From positions 1 to 34,975 of the forward strand of contig CANQCO010000010.1 in assembly GCA_947589705.1 (NCBI GenBank): 34,975 nt of DNA, in the 5' to 3' direction. The notes beneath the pieces are model-generated. The model ran no database searches. It was not told where the DNA came from and was given only the letters and a program-made list of their open reading frames with translations. Source of the stretch: Candidatus Gastranaerophilales bacterium. GTDB taxonomy: Bacteria; Cyanobacteriota; Vampirovibrionia; Gastranaerophilales; Gastranaerophilaceae. Each line of letters starts with the position of its first letter. Within the stretch, counting starts at the first letter, position 1. Position numbers and translations under genes: made by a program. Below are positions 26,761 through 34,975 of the stretch, one piece after another.

Positions 26761-27534
26761 ATGGAAAATGAAACTGATAATCAATTACAACTCGCTCTTG
26801 AATCTTTCAAGGCAGGTGAATACGAAAAATCTAAAGATGCTTTTCTTAAAGCATTGGAATCTGACTCTAATAATCCTAATATACTTAATAATATCGGGCT
26901 TTGTTATTCAAAACTTTCTAAGGATGATTCTGCTTGTGAATATTTTTTAAGAGCTATATCCGTTAATCCTAAATCCGTTCAGACTTATATTAATCTTTCA
27001 GATGTTTACTATAGAAACAAAAATATAATTGACGGAATAAATCTGCTTGAAAATGCTGTAACATTAATGCCTAATGAAATTGCCTTAAAACATTATCTAT
27101 CAAGATTCTATTTAGATGATTGCCGTTATGATTTAGCTATGGATCAATTATTTGAAATTCTGGATATTGATTCTGATAATCTTGATGCCTATTGGGACTT
27201 GGGAAATATACAATTTGAAATGGGAGATTATGACAGCGCTGTTAGTAATTATGAAACAGTACTTGAAAAAATTTCTGATAATGCTGTTTTATACTATCAA
27301 ACCGCAATAGCTTATGAAGCAAATGATAATATTGATAAAGCTATTTCAAATCACTTAAAAGCGCTTTCTTGTAACGAAAATTTTCATCCTTCTTATAAAA
27401 AGCTTGCTATTCTTTTTATGGCAAGAAATGATATGGAAGGGGCAAAAGAGTATTTTGAAGATTATCTTAAATTTGATTTGCCGCCTGATGAAAAGAAAAA
27501 TATTGAAGATATTTTAAAAAGAATAAACGCTTGA
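26761..27534 (+). CDS. TPR-repeat protein
   Basis: Serial TPRs: AGEYEKSKDAFLKALESDSNNPNILNNIGLCYSKL, DNLDAYWDLGNIQFEMGDYDSAVSNYETVLEKI, AVLYYQTAIAYEANDNIDKAISNHLKAL. Confidence 0.88.
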   Translation: MENETDNQLQLALESFKAGEYEKSKDAFLKALESDSNNPNILNNIGLCYSKLSKDDSACEYFLRAISVNPKSVQTYINLSDVYYRNKNIIDGINLLENAVTLMPNEIALKHYLSRFYLDDCRYDLAMDQLFEILDIDSDNLDAYWDLGNIQFEMGDYDSAVSNYETVLEKISDNAVLYYQTAIAYEANDNIDKAISNHLKALSCNENFHPSYKKLAILFMARNDMEGAKEYFEDYLKFDLPPDEKKNIEDILKRINA

Positions 27535-27609
27535 TTTATTCTCTTGTCTGATATTTTGATATTACATTTATTTCATAATCATCTTGTATTTTAATAAATG
27601 GTGATTTAA

Positions 27610-27879
27610 ATGAAAGATGTTATTATTTATACTGTAGATTATTGTCCTTATTGTAAAAAGGCTTTAATGCTCTTAAATTCTAAAAATATTCCTTATAAAA
27701 ATATTGATATTACTGAAAATGAAGAAGAACACAGAAAAAAACTCGGTGATTATTATGGTATACAAGATAAAGTGACCGTGCCTCAAATTATTATTGGCGG
27801 CAGGCGAATCGGTGGGTTTGATGTGCTTGAAAAACTCGATAATTCCGGTGAACTGGATGAAATGCTTCAAGATTGGTAA
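27610..27879 (+). CDS. grxC: Glutaredoxin (CPYC class)
   Basis: VIIYTVDYCPYCKKALMLLNSKNIPYKNIDI...VTVPQIIIGGRRIGGFDVLEKLDNSGELDEML. Confidence 0.93.
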   Translation: MKDVIIYTVDYCPYCKKALMLLNSKNIPYKNIDITENEEEHRKKLGDYYGIQDKVTVPQIIIGGRRIGGFDVLEKLDNSGELDEMLQDW

Positions 27880-27885
27880 TTTGAT

Positions 27886-29484
27886 ATGAATAAATTCTTT
27901 AATTATTACAATTCTAATTGTCTCGGCTCAAATTCTCCCAATATTTTTTCTTATGATCCATATATTGCTGCCGTTAAAGAAATGCTTTTATATGAACTTC
28001 AACAGCTTGTTTATTATATTGAAAAGCTTAAAGAACTTGATGTTGATATGGCTGAATATACAGATAAGGTAATTGATTTTATATCGCTTATTATTATAAA
28101 TCTTGATTTCAATAAAGAAAGTTTTTTCATAATTATAGAAGACCTTTATAATAATAAAAAAATACTTGAAAAAATGTATATTTCAGCTTGTGAAAAAAAT
28201 TCACTAAATCCTATTTTGCTTAATGAAGATAATACTGATTATTCATCAAAAGAGTCAGTACTGAAAGTTCTAAATGAATATGAAAAAAATGTACAGAATT
28301 CAAAAAATCAATTGGACAATGAAAAAAGAGCTTTGTATGAAATAATTATCAGTTTGGTACTTAATTCTTGTAATTGTTTAATACAATTAAAACATTTTGG
28401 CGAAAATTCTGAAACAGCTAAAAATCAGGTTTTAAAATTACTTAATACGTCTAATATCCCTTCTTTGTCTAAAAATGAATGGATAGAAAAGATAGAAGAA
28501 TTCTCTAAGTGTAATTATAAAATAGTTAAACTTTTGTATGACACAATTATAAACAAGTATGGACCTTCTATAGAAAAGCGTGTTGAACTTTTTGAAAAAA
28601 AAGGAAAGTCTATATTGGTTTCGGGTAATAATTTACTTGATTTAGAAAAAATATTGGCTGCTGTTAAAGGGTTAAATATAAATGTATATACCCACCAAGA
28701 TATGCTCAGTGCTCATCAATACAAAAAATTTACTCAATATCCTAACTTAATTGGTCATTATCAAAATATATCAGGTAATTTTACATTGGATTTTGCATCA
28801 TTCCCAGGTCCAATTTATATATCCGGTAATTCTATTCCCAAAATTGATGTTATTCGCGGGCAAATTTATACATCAAATAAATATCCTGCTTATGGTATAG
28901 GAAAGATTAATAATGAAGATTTTTCGACTCTTATTAAATATGCTCTTGATTCTAAAGGCTTTGACTCAGATAATTTCGTTGATAAAGTTGATATCGGATA
29001 CTCTCAAGAAGAAATAAATGACTATTTATCAGACATTTTTAATAAATTTAATTCTCAAAAAATTAAGCACATCTTTGTAATAGGTCTTATTGATAGGTTT
29101 TCCCAAAAAAATAATTATGTTCATAATTTCATTGATTTATGTCCCGAAAATAGTTATATAATATCTTTTTGTTATGATTCTGACAGACAAAATTTCTGGC
29201 ACGCTAATTCATACCTCGATTTTTCTGAACTTTATAAAATTATTGAGTTAATAAATGATAGAGAACCTGAAATATTAAATAATCTTAGTGTGTTCATTTT
29301 GGATTGTAATACTTCAACAATTGCCCACATCTTTAATTTGTTATATTTAAAGGTTGATGAAATATTTTTAGGAACCTGTTGTCCTAATATAATAAATCCT
29401 GTACTATCAGAAGGTTTGAATAAAATATTTAATATACAAGCAATAACAAAACCATTTGATGATATTAATTTTTGTATAAAATAA
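27886..29484 (+). CDS. Degenerate hybrid-cluster protein (Hcp/prismane) homolog, likely lacking metal clusters
   Basis: GKSILVSGNNLLDLEKILAAVKGLNINVYTHQDMLSAHQYKKFTQYPNLIGHYQN...FASFPGPIYISGNSIP...GQIYTSNKYPAYGI aligns by eye with Hcp ILVSGHDLKDLE..VYTHGEMLPAH..LVGNYG..FPGPILMTTNC..; the N-terminal Cys motif is absent. Confidence 0.7.
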   Translation: MNKFFNYYNSNCLGSNSPNIFSYDPYIAAVKEMLLYELQQLVYYIEKLKELDVDMAEYTDKVIDFISLIIINLDFNKESFFIIIEDLYNNKKILEKMYISACEKNSLNPILLNEDNTDYSSKESVLKVLNEYEKNVQNSKNQLDNEKRALYEIIISLVLNSCNCLIQLKHFGENSETAKNQVLKLLNTSNIPSLSKNEWIEKIEEFSKCNYKIVKLLYDTIINKYGPSIEKRVELFEKKGKSILVSGNNLLDLEKILAAVKGLNINVYTHQDMLSAHQYKKFTQYPNLIGHYQNISGNFTLDFASFPGPIYISGNSIPKIDVIRGQIYTSNKYPAYGIGKINNEDFSTLIKYALDSKGFDSDNFVDKVDIGYSQEEINDYLSDIFNKFNSQKIKHIFVIGLIDRFSQKNNYVHNFIDLCPENSYIISFCYDSDRQNFWHANSYLDFSELYKIIELINDREPEILNNLSVFILDCNTSTIAHIFNLLYLKVDEIFLGTCCPNIINPVLSEGLNKIFNIQAITKPFDDINFCIK

Positions 29485-29514
29485 AAAAGAGTAAGATTTA
29501 TATCTTACTCTTTT
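29485..29514. terminator. Bidirectional intrinsic terminator between convergent genes
   Basis: AAAAGAGTAAGAT-TTAT-ATCTTACTCTTTT, A-rich/T-rich flanks on both sides. Confidence 0.8.
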
Positions 29515-29529
29515 ATTTTTAATTTGTAA

Positions 29530-30858
29530 TTAATTTTCTTCAGGATTTAAGAAAGGAGCTAAATAAGCTGCATTTGCATTAGCTTTTGCAATAATTGTAC
29601 CTAATGTACTTGAATCAAATCTAATAATAGCTTTTTGTAGTAAACTTAAATCACTTGCGGAATAAAATTTTCCATTATATTTATAATAGGTGTTTACTCC
29701 TGATTTAGTATAATCTTTAATATATCCACTTCCGCTATTTGTATTGTATTTTCCTTCAATCCCTTGAACTACTTGGTCTCCATCAAGCCTTATACCTCTT
29801 GTCTTGTTAATTCCTGTTTTAGAATTTGATGTTCCTTCAATTTTATAATAACCTTCGTCTAATGTTTCTACAGAGGTATTTCCTTTTGTAGTGGTTGTTT
29901 TTACACCATCAACTTGTACCGTTTTAGTCGGATTTCCGGCTCTTGAATATTCCATTATTGTACCATCGGAATATGTTACTTTCTTTGGTAAAGTTTGTGC
30001 TTTATCATAATACTCAATTTTTGCACCTTCCATTTTTGCTTGGTCAATAATGCTTTGAGATTTAGCTTTAGATGGAAGAGAGTCTTTAATATCACTAACT
30101 TTTTGATATGTTTTCGAATCTTTAATTAGATTTTTTGTTGTTTCTACTACACCATTTTCTTTAACAGATTCAGAAATTTTATTTAATTTTTCACCGCCAT
30201 TTTTAACTTTTTCACCGACTGCTTTAGCTGCATTAGCCGCATTTTCAACAGTTTCAGAAGCTGCTGTTCTAACAACTTGCCCTGCAGATTCTCCGTTTTT
30301 AATGGCTTTAACAGTTTGACAAGCTCCTTCAGCACCCATTTCTCCAAATCCGACTTGATTTTTTAATGTTTTAATGCTTCCTTTTAAACCTGCAACAGAT
30401 AAACCGGCTGTAAAACCGCCACCACCAATATCTTGCCAAGCTAATTTTGCTTCAGCATCTGTTGTAGCATTTTGTGCCTTTGCAATACCATTTAATATCT
30501 GTTTTCCACCTTGATATACACCATAAACGCAAAGTCCACCGGCTATTACAGGACCAACTACCGGAATAAAGCAAGCTCCTATCATAGCTGCTGTTTTAAA
30601 TGGATGTTGAATGGCGGACTTAACCATATTACCTGCTTGTTTAAAAACGCCTTTTACAACATTTCCAACTTTTGAAAAGAATCCGATTTTCCCATCATCT
30701 TTTCCATCTGTGCACTTTTCTGTGGATTGTGCTAAAAAAACATCTTGTTGTGTCTCTGGTATTGTTACATTAGTATTATTTTTCTGTGTAGTACTATTTG
30801 CAGTACTTTGATATGCTACAGGCTGCCATTTCTCATAGTTAATATTTCCTACAGTCAT
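29530..30858 (-). CDS. Hypothetical multi-domain protein with central Gly-rich hydrophobic segment; effector/polymorphic-toxin-like architecture
   Basis: GGAGGG SD upstream; FKTAAMIGACFIPVVGPVIAGGLCVYGVYQGGKQILNGIA; alanine/lysine-rich helical linker; C-terminal VTYSDGTIMEYSRAGNPTKTVQVDG. Confidence 0.7.
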   Translation of the reverse strand: MTVGNINYEKWQPVAYQSTANSTTQKNNTNVTIPETQQDVFLAQSTEKCTDGKDDGKIGFFSKVGNVVKGVFKQAGNMVKSAIQHPFKTAAMIGACFIPVVGPVIAGGLCVYGVYQGGKQILNGIAKAQNATTDAEAKLAWQDIGGGGFTAGLSVAGLKGSIKTLKNQVGFGEMGAEGACQTVKAIKNGESAGQVVRTAASETVENAANAAKAVGEKVKNGGEKLNKISESVKENGVVETTKNLIKDSKTYQKVSDIKDSLPSKAKSQSIIDQAKMEGAKIEYYDKAQTLPKKVTYSDGTIMEYSRAGNPTKTVQVDGVKTTTTKGNTSVETLDEGYYKIEGTSNSKTGINKTRGIRLDGDQVVQGIEGKYNTNSGSGYIKDYTKSGVNTYYKYNGKFYSASDLSLLQKAIIRFDSSTLGTIIAKANANAAYLAPFLNPEEN

Positions 30859-30956
30859 AATTTCCCTCCAATTTAAAATTCCCCATATTTTATTTAAGTT
30901 TTTTATTTTTTTTTTATTTACATTTTTAATTCAAATATTAAGTAATATTACAAAAT

Positions 30957-30989
30957 AAAAAGGAGTATTTATTAAAAATACTCCTTTTT
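30957..30989. terminator. Intrinsic terminator downstream of fabF
   Basis: AAAAAGGAGTATTT-ATTAA-AAATACTCCTTTTT. Confidence 0.75.
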
Positions 30990-31008
30990 TATATAAATTA
31001 ACTATATA

Positions 31009-32277
31009 TTAGTTATATTTTTTATAAATTAGAACAGCATTATGCCCGCCAAACCCAAATGAATTAGTGAGTGCTATATCAACATTAATATGTTCAGCTT
31101 TATTTGGAACATAATTTAAATCAGCAACTTCTTCATCCAAATTATCAAGATTTATAGTAGGAGGAATTATGGAATTTCTAATTGCATTAATGCAAATAAC
31201 AGACTCAGCAGCGCCTGAAGCTCCTAACATATGTCCGGTTGCCGATTTTGTTGAACTTACTCTTAATGACGGGTTTTTAGTTTTATCACCAAAAATTTTT
31301 GAAATAGCCATAGTTTCAGCTATATCGCCAAGGTGAGTTGATGTACCGTGTGTGTTAATATATTGAACATCAGTAGGATTTATACCTGCATCATTAAGTG
31401 CAAATTCCATGGCTTTAGCGGCACTGGAACCGTCCGGACAAGGTGCAACAACATCATGTGCATCTCCGGTTTGTCCGTATCCTATAATTTCTGCATATAT
31501 TTTAGCTCCACGTTTTTTAGCGTGTTCAAGTTCTTCTAAAATTAAAATACCTGCACCTTCTGCCATAACGAAACCATCACGGTCTTTGTCATAAGGTCTA
31601 GAAGCTTTTTGTGGTTCATCATTACGTTTAGAAAGGGTTTTTGCAGCTGTGAATGCCCCTAATCCAATCATACAAATAACAGCTTCACTTCCTCCGGCAA
31701 TAATAGCATCGGCTTCACCATATTGTATTGTTCTAAATGCGTCTCCAATACAGTGTGCAGAAGTAGCACAGGCTGATACTACAGCTTTATTTACACCTTT
31801 TGCACCCATTTCTATTGAAATTTTACCTGCACCCATATCGCATATTAACATAGGAATTGTAAATGGAGAACATTTTGTTGGACCTTTATTTAGCATATCA
31901 GCATAACTTTTTTCAATTGTATGGAACCCGCCTGCAGCACTTCCCACAATTACTCCGAATTTATACGGATCAATACCGGATTCCAAAATTTTAGAATCAT
32001 TAACAGCTTCTCTTGCTGCTACAATAGCATATTGAAGGAATTTATCGAGTCTTCTTGCTTCTTTAGGCTCAAAATAGTCAATAGGATTAAAAACGGTTTC
32101 TTTTATTTCACCGCCGATTAAAACAGTGTGTCCGCTCATATCTCCCATATTCTCAATTTTAGAAACAGCACTTCTGCCATTTACTACACCATCCCATAAC
32201 TTATCAGAGCCGACTCCGTATGGGGATACTACCCCCATTCCTGTAACTACTACACGTTTCTTTGTCATTTTTTTCAC
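31009..32277 (-). CDS. fabF: 3-oxoacyl-[acyl-carrier-protein] synthase II (KAS II)
   Basis: RVVVTGMGVVSPYGVG, AVVSACATSAHCIGDAFR (active-site Cys), INTHGTSTHLGD, KSATGHMLGASGAAE, NSFGFGGHNAVL. Confidence 0.97.
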   Translation of the reverse strand: MKKMTKKRVVVTGMGVVSPYGVGSDKLWDGVVNGRSAVSKIENMGDMSGHTVLIGGEIKETVFNPIDYFEPKEARRLDKFLQYAIVAAREAVNDSKILESGIDPYKFGVIVGSAAGGFHTIEKSYADMLNKGPTKCSPFTIPMLICDMGAGKISIEMGAKGVNKAVVSACATSAHCIGDAFRTIQYGEADAIIAGGSEAVICMIGLGAFTAAKTLSKRNDEPQKASRPYDKDRDGFVMAEGAGILILEELEHAKKRGAKIYAEIIGYGQTGDAHDVVAPCPDGSSAAKAMEFALNDAGINPTDVQYINTHGTSTHLGDIAETMAISKIFGDKTKNPSLRVSSTKSATGHMLGASGAAESVICINAIRNSIIPPTINLDNLDEEVADLNYVPNKAEHINVDIALTNSFGFGGHNAVLIYKKYN

Positions 32278-32358
32278 CTATTTACCTTATTAAAAAATAA
32301 TGAGGAGAACCTGTTATATTCAAGCACCCCTCATTAAATTAAATTTATCGTTGTGCAA

Positions 32359-32592
32359 TTATGAATTTGCTTCTATATAATTAACAGCATCTTGAACAGT
32401 TGCTATTTTTTCTGCTTCTTCATCAGGAATTTCGCAGCCGAATTCTTCTTCAAAAGCCATAACTAATTCAACTGTATCCAAAGAATCAGCACCTAAATCT
32501 GCTGTAAAACTTGCTTCAGGAGTAACAATGTTTTCATCAACACTTAATTGTTCAACTACAACTTTTTTTACTCTCTCAAGAACATCACTCAT
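32359..32592 (-). CDS. acpP: Acyl carrier protein
   Basis: [43 protein letters not shown]; phosphopantetheine site DSL. Confidence 0.97.
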   Translation of the reverse strand: MSDVLERVKKVVVEQLSVDENIVTPEASFTADLGADSLDTVELVMAFEEEFGCEIPDEEAEKIATVQDAVNYIEANS

Positions 32593-32674
32593 TTTTTCTA
32601 CCTCATTTTTAACTAATACTTATTTTATTATGAATTTATTATACTATTTACATAGAATTTTGCAAATTTGTAAA

Positions 32675-33403
32675 CTAAATAACAAGACCACCGTCAACAC
32701 CTATAACTTGTCCTGTAATATAAGGTGCATCTTCAGCCAAAAACTTTACGGTTTTTGCTATATCCTCGGGTTGCCCCAGTCTTCTTAAAGGAATATGTTC
32801 CGTTATTTTTTCTGTATCTAAATCTTTTGTCATATCTGTTTGTATGAATCCGGGGGCTATTGCATTAACTCTTATATTCCTTGAACCGAGTTCTTTTGCT
32901 AAGGATTTGGTAAACCCGATTAATCCTGCTTTTGCGGCAGAATAGTTTGCCTGTCCGGCGTTGCCCATTATACCTACGATACTTGACATGTTTACTATAC
33001 AGCCGTACCTTTGTTTTATCATTGTTCTTATTACCGGATTTGTCATATAAAAAGCGCTGTTTAAATTCGTATTTATAACGGCTTCCCAATTTTCGGATGA
33101 CATCCTCATAAATAAACCGTCTCTTGTAATACCTGCATTATTTACGAGTACATCAATTTTTCCGAAGTCTTTTAAGACTTCTTCCGCCGCTTTTTCGCAA
33201 GCTTCTTTATCCGCAACGTTAAATTTATATGATTTGGCATTTACACCAAGGGCTTTCAAATCTTCAATGGTTTTATTAGCAGCTTCTTCATTCCCTGCAT
33301 AACTGACTGCAATATTATAACCTGATTTTGCAAGTTCAATAGCGCATGCTCTTCCGATTCCTCTTGAACCGCCCGTTACTAAAGCTACTTTGTTATCAGC
33401 CAT
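32675..33403 (-). CDS. fabG: 3-oxoacyl-[acyl-carrier-protein] reductase
   Basis: ALVTGGSRGIGRACAIELA, NNAGITRDGLFMRM, YSAAKAGLIGFTKSLAKELGSRNIRVNAIAPGFI, ITGQVIGVDGGLVI. Confidence 0.97.
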   Translation of the reverse strand: MADNKVALVTGGSRGIGRACAIELAKSGYNIAVSYAGNEEAANKTIEDLKALGVNAKSYKFNVADKEACEKAAEEVLKDFGKIDVLVNNAGITRDGLFMRMSSENWEAVINTNLNSAFYMTNPVIRTMIKQRYGCIVNMSSIVGIMGNAGQANYSAAKAGLIGFTKSLAKELGSRNIRVNAIAPGFIQTDMTKDLDTEKITEHIPLRRLGQPEDIAKTVKFLAEDAPYITGQVIGVDGGLVI

Positions 33404-33405
33404 AT

Positions 33406-34353
33406 TTATAACTCCTTTATTAGTTCTTTCTCCGTACCTGAAATTGCGGCAATTAATGACTCACAATCATTTATATTTATAGTTGATATTTCTGCATTGA
33501 TTTTTTTATTTAGTCCCGCAAGAACTTTCCCGGGACCGATTTCTATAAAATCAGTTATTCCGCTTTGGATAATATTGTTAATTGTTTGTGTCCAATGTAC
33601 AGAAGAACATATTTGCAGGGGAAGTTTATTTCTCAATTCTTCGCCATTTATAGTTGATTTTGCGTCTACATTTGTATATACAGGAACTTTTGCATTGTTA
33701 AATGTAAATTCTTTTACAAAATCAATAAAACTATCACTTGCTGATTTCATTAAAGGAGAGTGAAAAGCACCTGATACTGATAAAGGAATTACTTTTCTTG
33801 CTCCTGATTCTTTAAACTTATCAATGCTGTTTGTTATTTCATTTTTATCACCTGTTATGACAACCTGTCCCGGTGAATTGAAATTTGCTACAAAAATATT
33901 ATTTAATTTTTTTGTAATGTTAATAACTGTTTCATTATCCAGACCTAAAACAGCAGCCATTGTACCGGAAGTTTTATTTGCTGCTTCGTCCATTAAGCAG
34001 GCACGTTTTTGTATCAGTTTCAAGACTGTTTTTAAATCAACAACACCTGCCGTATATAAAGCTGCATACTCACCAAGACTATGACCTGCTGCACAGGCGG
34101 CAGTAATATTACCTTTTTCTTTTAATGCTTCTAATGCAGCCAGTGAAACTGTTAAAATACATGGCTGTGAATTAATTGTCTGCATTAATTCTTCTTCGCT
34201 GCCGTTAAAACATAAGTCTGAAATACTATATCCTAATACTTCATCCGCAGTTTTAAATACATTTCTTGCGGCTTGAGAATTGTCATATAAATCTTTTCCC
34301 ATTCCAGCCTTTTGTGCGCCTTGACCAGGAAATATAAATGCGTATTTTGTCAT
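33406..34353 (-). CDS. fabD: Malonyl-CoA:ACP transacylase
   Basis: MTKYAFIFPGQGAQKAGMGKDLY, AAGHSLGEYAAL, SGAFHSPLM. The ORF-track N-terminal extension to 34434 overlaps fabH and is unlikely; ATG at 34353 overlaps the fabH stop (TAATG). Confidence 0.95.
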   Translation of the reverse strand: MTKYAFIFPGQGAQKAGMGKDLYDNSQAARNVFKTADEVLGYSISDLCFNGSEEELMQTINSQPCILTVSLAALEALKEKGNITAACAAGHSLGEYAALYTAGVVDLKTVLKLIQKRACLMDEAANKTSGTMAAVLGLDNETVINITKKLNNIFVANFNSPGQVVITGDKNEITNSIDKFKESGARKVIPLSVSGAFHSPLMKSASDSFIDFVKEFTFNNAKVPVYTNVDAKSTINGEELRNKLPLQICSSVHWTQTINNIIQSGITDFIEIGPGKVLAGLNKKINAEISTININDCESLIAAISGTEKELIKEL

Positions 34354-34975
34354 TATGCAATTCCTTCTCTTAATCTGACAACTGTAGTTCCTACGGTCAT
34401 GCCTGCACCAAAACCGGTAAGTATAGCTGAACATGGCAGTTTTATTTTGCCCGATTCTACTGCTTCAACTAATGCTATTGGAATAGATGCTGCTGAAGTG
34501 TTTGCATATTCCTGTATATTTGATATTACATGTTCGGGATTAAATTCCAAGCGTTTTTCTAAAGCTTCGATAATTCTCATATTAGCCTGATGAGGTACAA
34601 GATAATCTATTTCATTCATTTTAAGTCCTGATTTTGCTACGCATTCTTCTATATAATTGGGAAGATTTGTAACTACATATTTATAGACTTCTTTCCCGTC
34701 CATTTTTACAAACATTTTTTCTTCATCATTTGGTTCGACTAAAGGACAATTCTTTCCTGCAATAGGCATTTTAATAAAGTTTCCGTATTGTCCTTCTGCT
34801 CTTAAATCAATGGACAAAATATCATCTTGACCGTCATCAGCAACTGTAAGCATCATAGCGCCTGAACCATCACCAAATAGTACACAAGAAGCTCTATCTG
34901 TCCAATCTAAACATCTTGATACAGCATCAGTTGCAACTAACAATATATTTTTAGCCATTCCTGATTTTATAAGCG
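34353..34975 (-). CDS. fabH: 3-oxoacyl-[acyl-carrier-protein] synthase III (KAS III), 5' truncated by window edge
   Basis: ILLVATDAVSRCLDWTDRASCVLFGDGSGAMML, LVPHQANMRIIEALEKRL, NTSAASIPIALVEAVESGKIKL, GFGAGMTVGTTVVRL; frame open upstream of 34958 (LIKSGMAKN) to the window end. Confidence 0.95.
   Translation of the reverse strand, partial: LIKSGMAKNILLVATDAVSRCLDWTDRASCVLFGDGSGAMMLTVADDGQDDILSIDLRAEGQYGNFIKMPIAGKNCPLVEPNDEEKMFVKMDGKEVYKYVVTNLPNYIEECVAKSGLKMNEIDYLVPHQANMRIIEALEKRLEFNPEHVISNIQEYANTSAASIPIALVEAVESGKIKLPCSAILTGFGAGMTVGTTVVRLREGIA

Noticed and set aside
31348-32121. Several plus-strand ORFs (31348, 31409, 31649, 31921) in fabF
   Set aside because: Antisense shadows of fabF; no independent support.
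32865-33089. 74-aa minus-strand ORF within fabG in another frame
   Set aside because: Out-of-frame product fully inside fabG; no independent initiation evidence.
34354-34434. 27-aa N-terminal extension of FabD in the ORF track
   Set aside because: Overlaps the fabH coding sequence; canonical FabD begins at MTKYAFIFPGQGAQ.

Overview
AT-rich bacterial chromosome window with about 30 credible protein-coding genes. Gene content (SLH-domain envelope protein, CHASE2-GGDEF, split Fd-type glutamate synthase, fabH-fabD-fabG-acpP-fabF cluster) suggests a non-photosynthetic cyanobacterial relative such as Vampirovibrionia/Gastranaerophilales; this taxonomy is inference only. Housekeeping genes sit at both ends: split glutamate synthase at the left and the fab cluster at the right. 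In between are rpiB, yebC, grxC, a GH13 enzyme, signalling genes and many lineage-specific hypothetical proteins. No tRNA, rRNA, CRISPR array, transposase or prophage was recognised. The strongest leads are: (1) a protein with an EF-hand-like loop joined by a Ser/Thr/Asp linker to an annexin-like repeat (2572-3669); (2) a hybrid-cluster-protein (Hcp/prismane) homolog that appears to have lost most metal ligands, encoded 6 nt after a glutaredoxin gene (27886-29484); (3) a ~290 bp GCGA-rich non-coding element made of tiny hairpins, which supplies the C-terminus of a neighbouring membrane protein (about 3670-3965); and (4) several unannotated micro-ORFs with good initiation signals.
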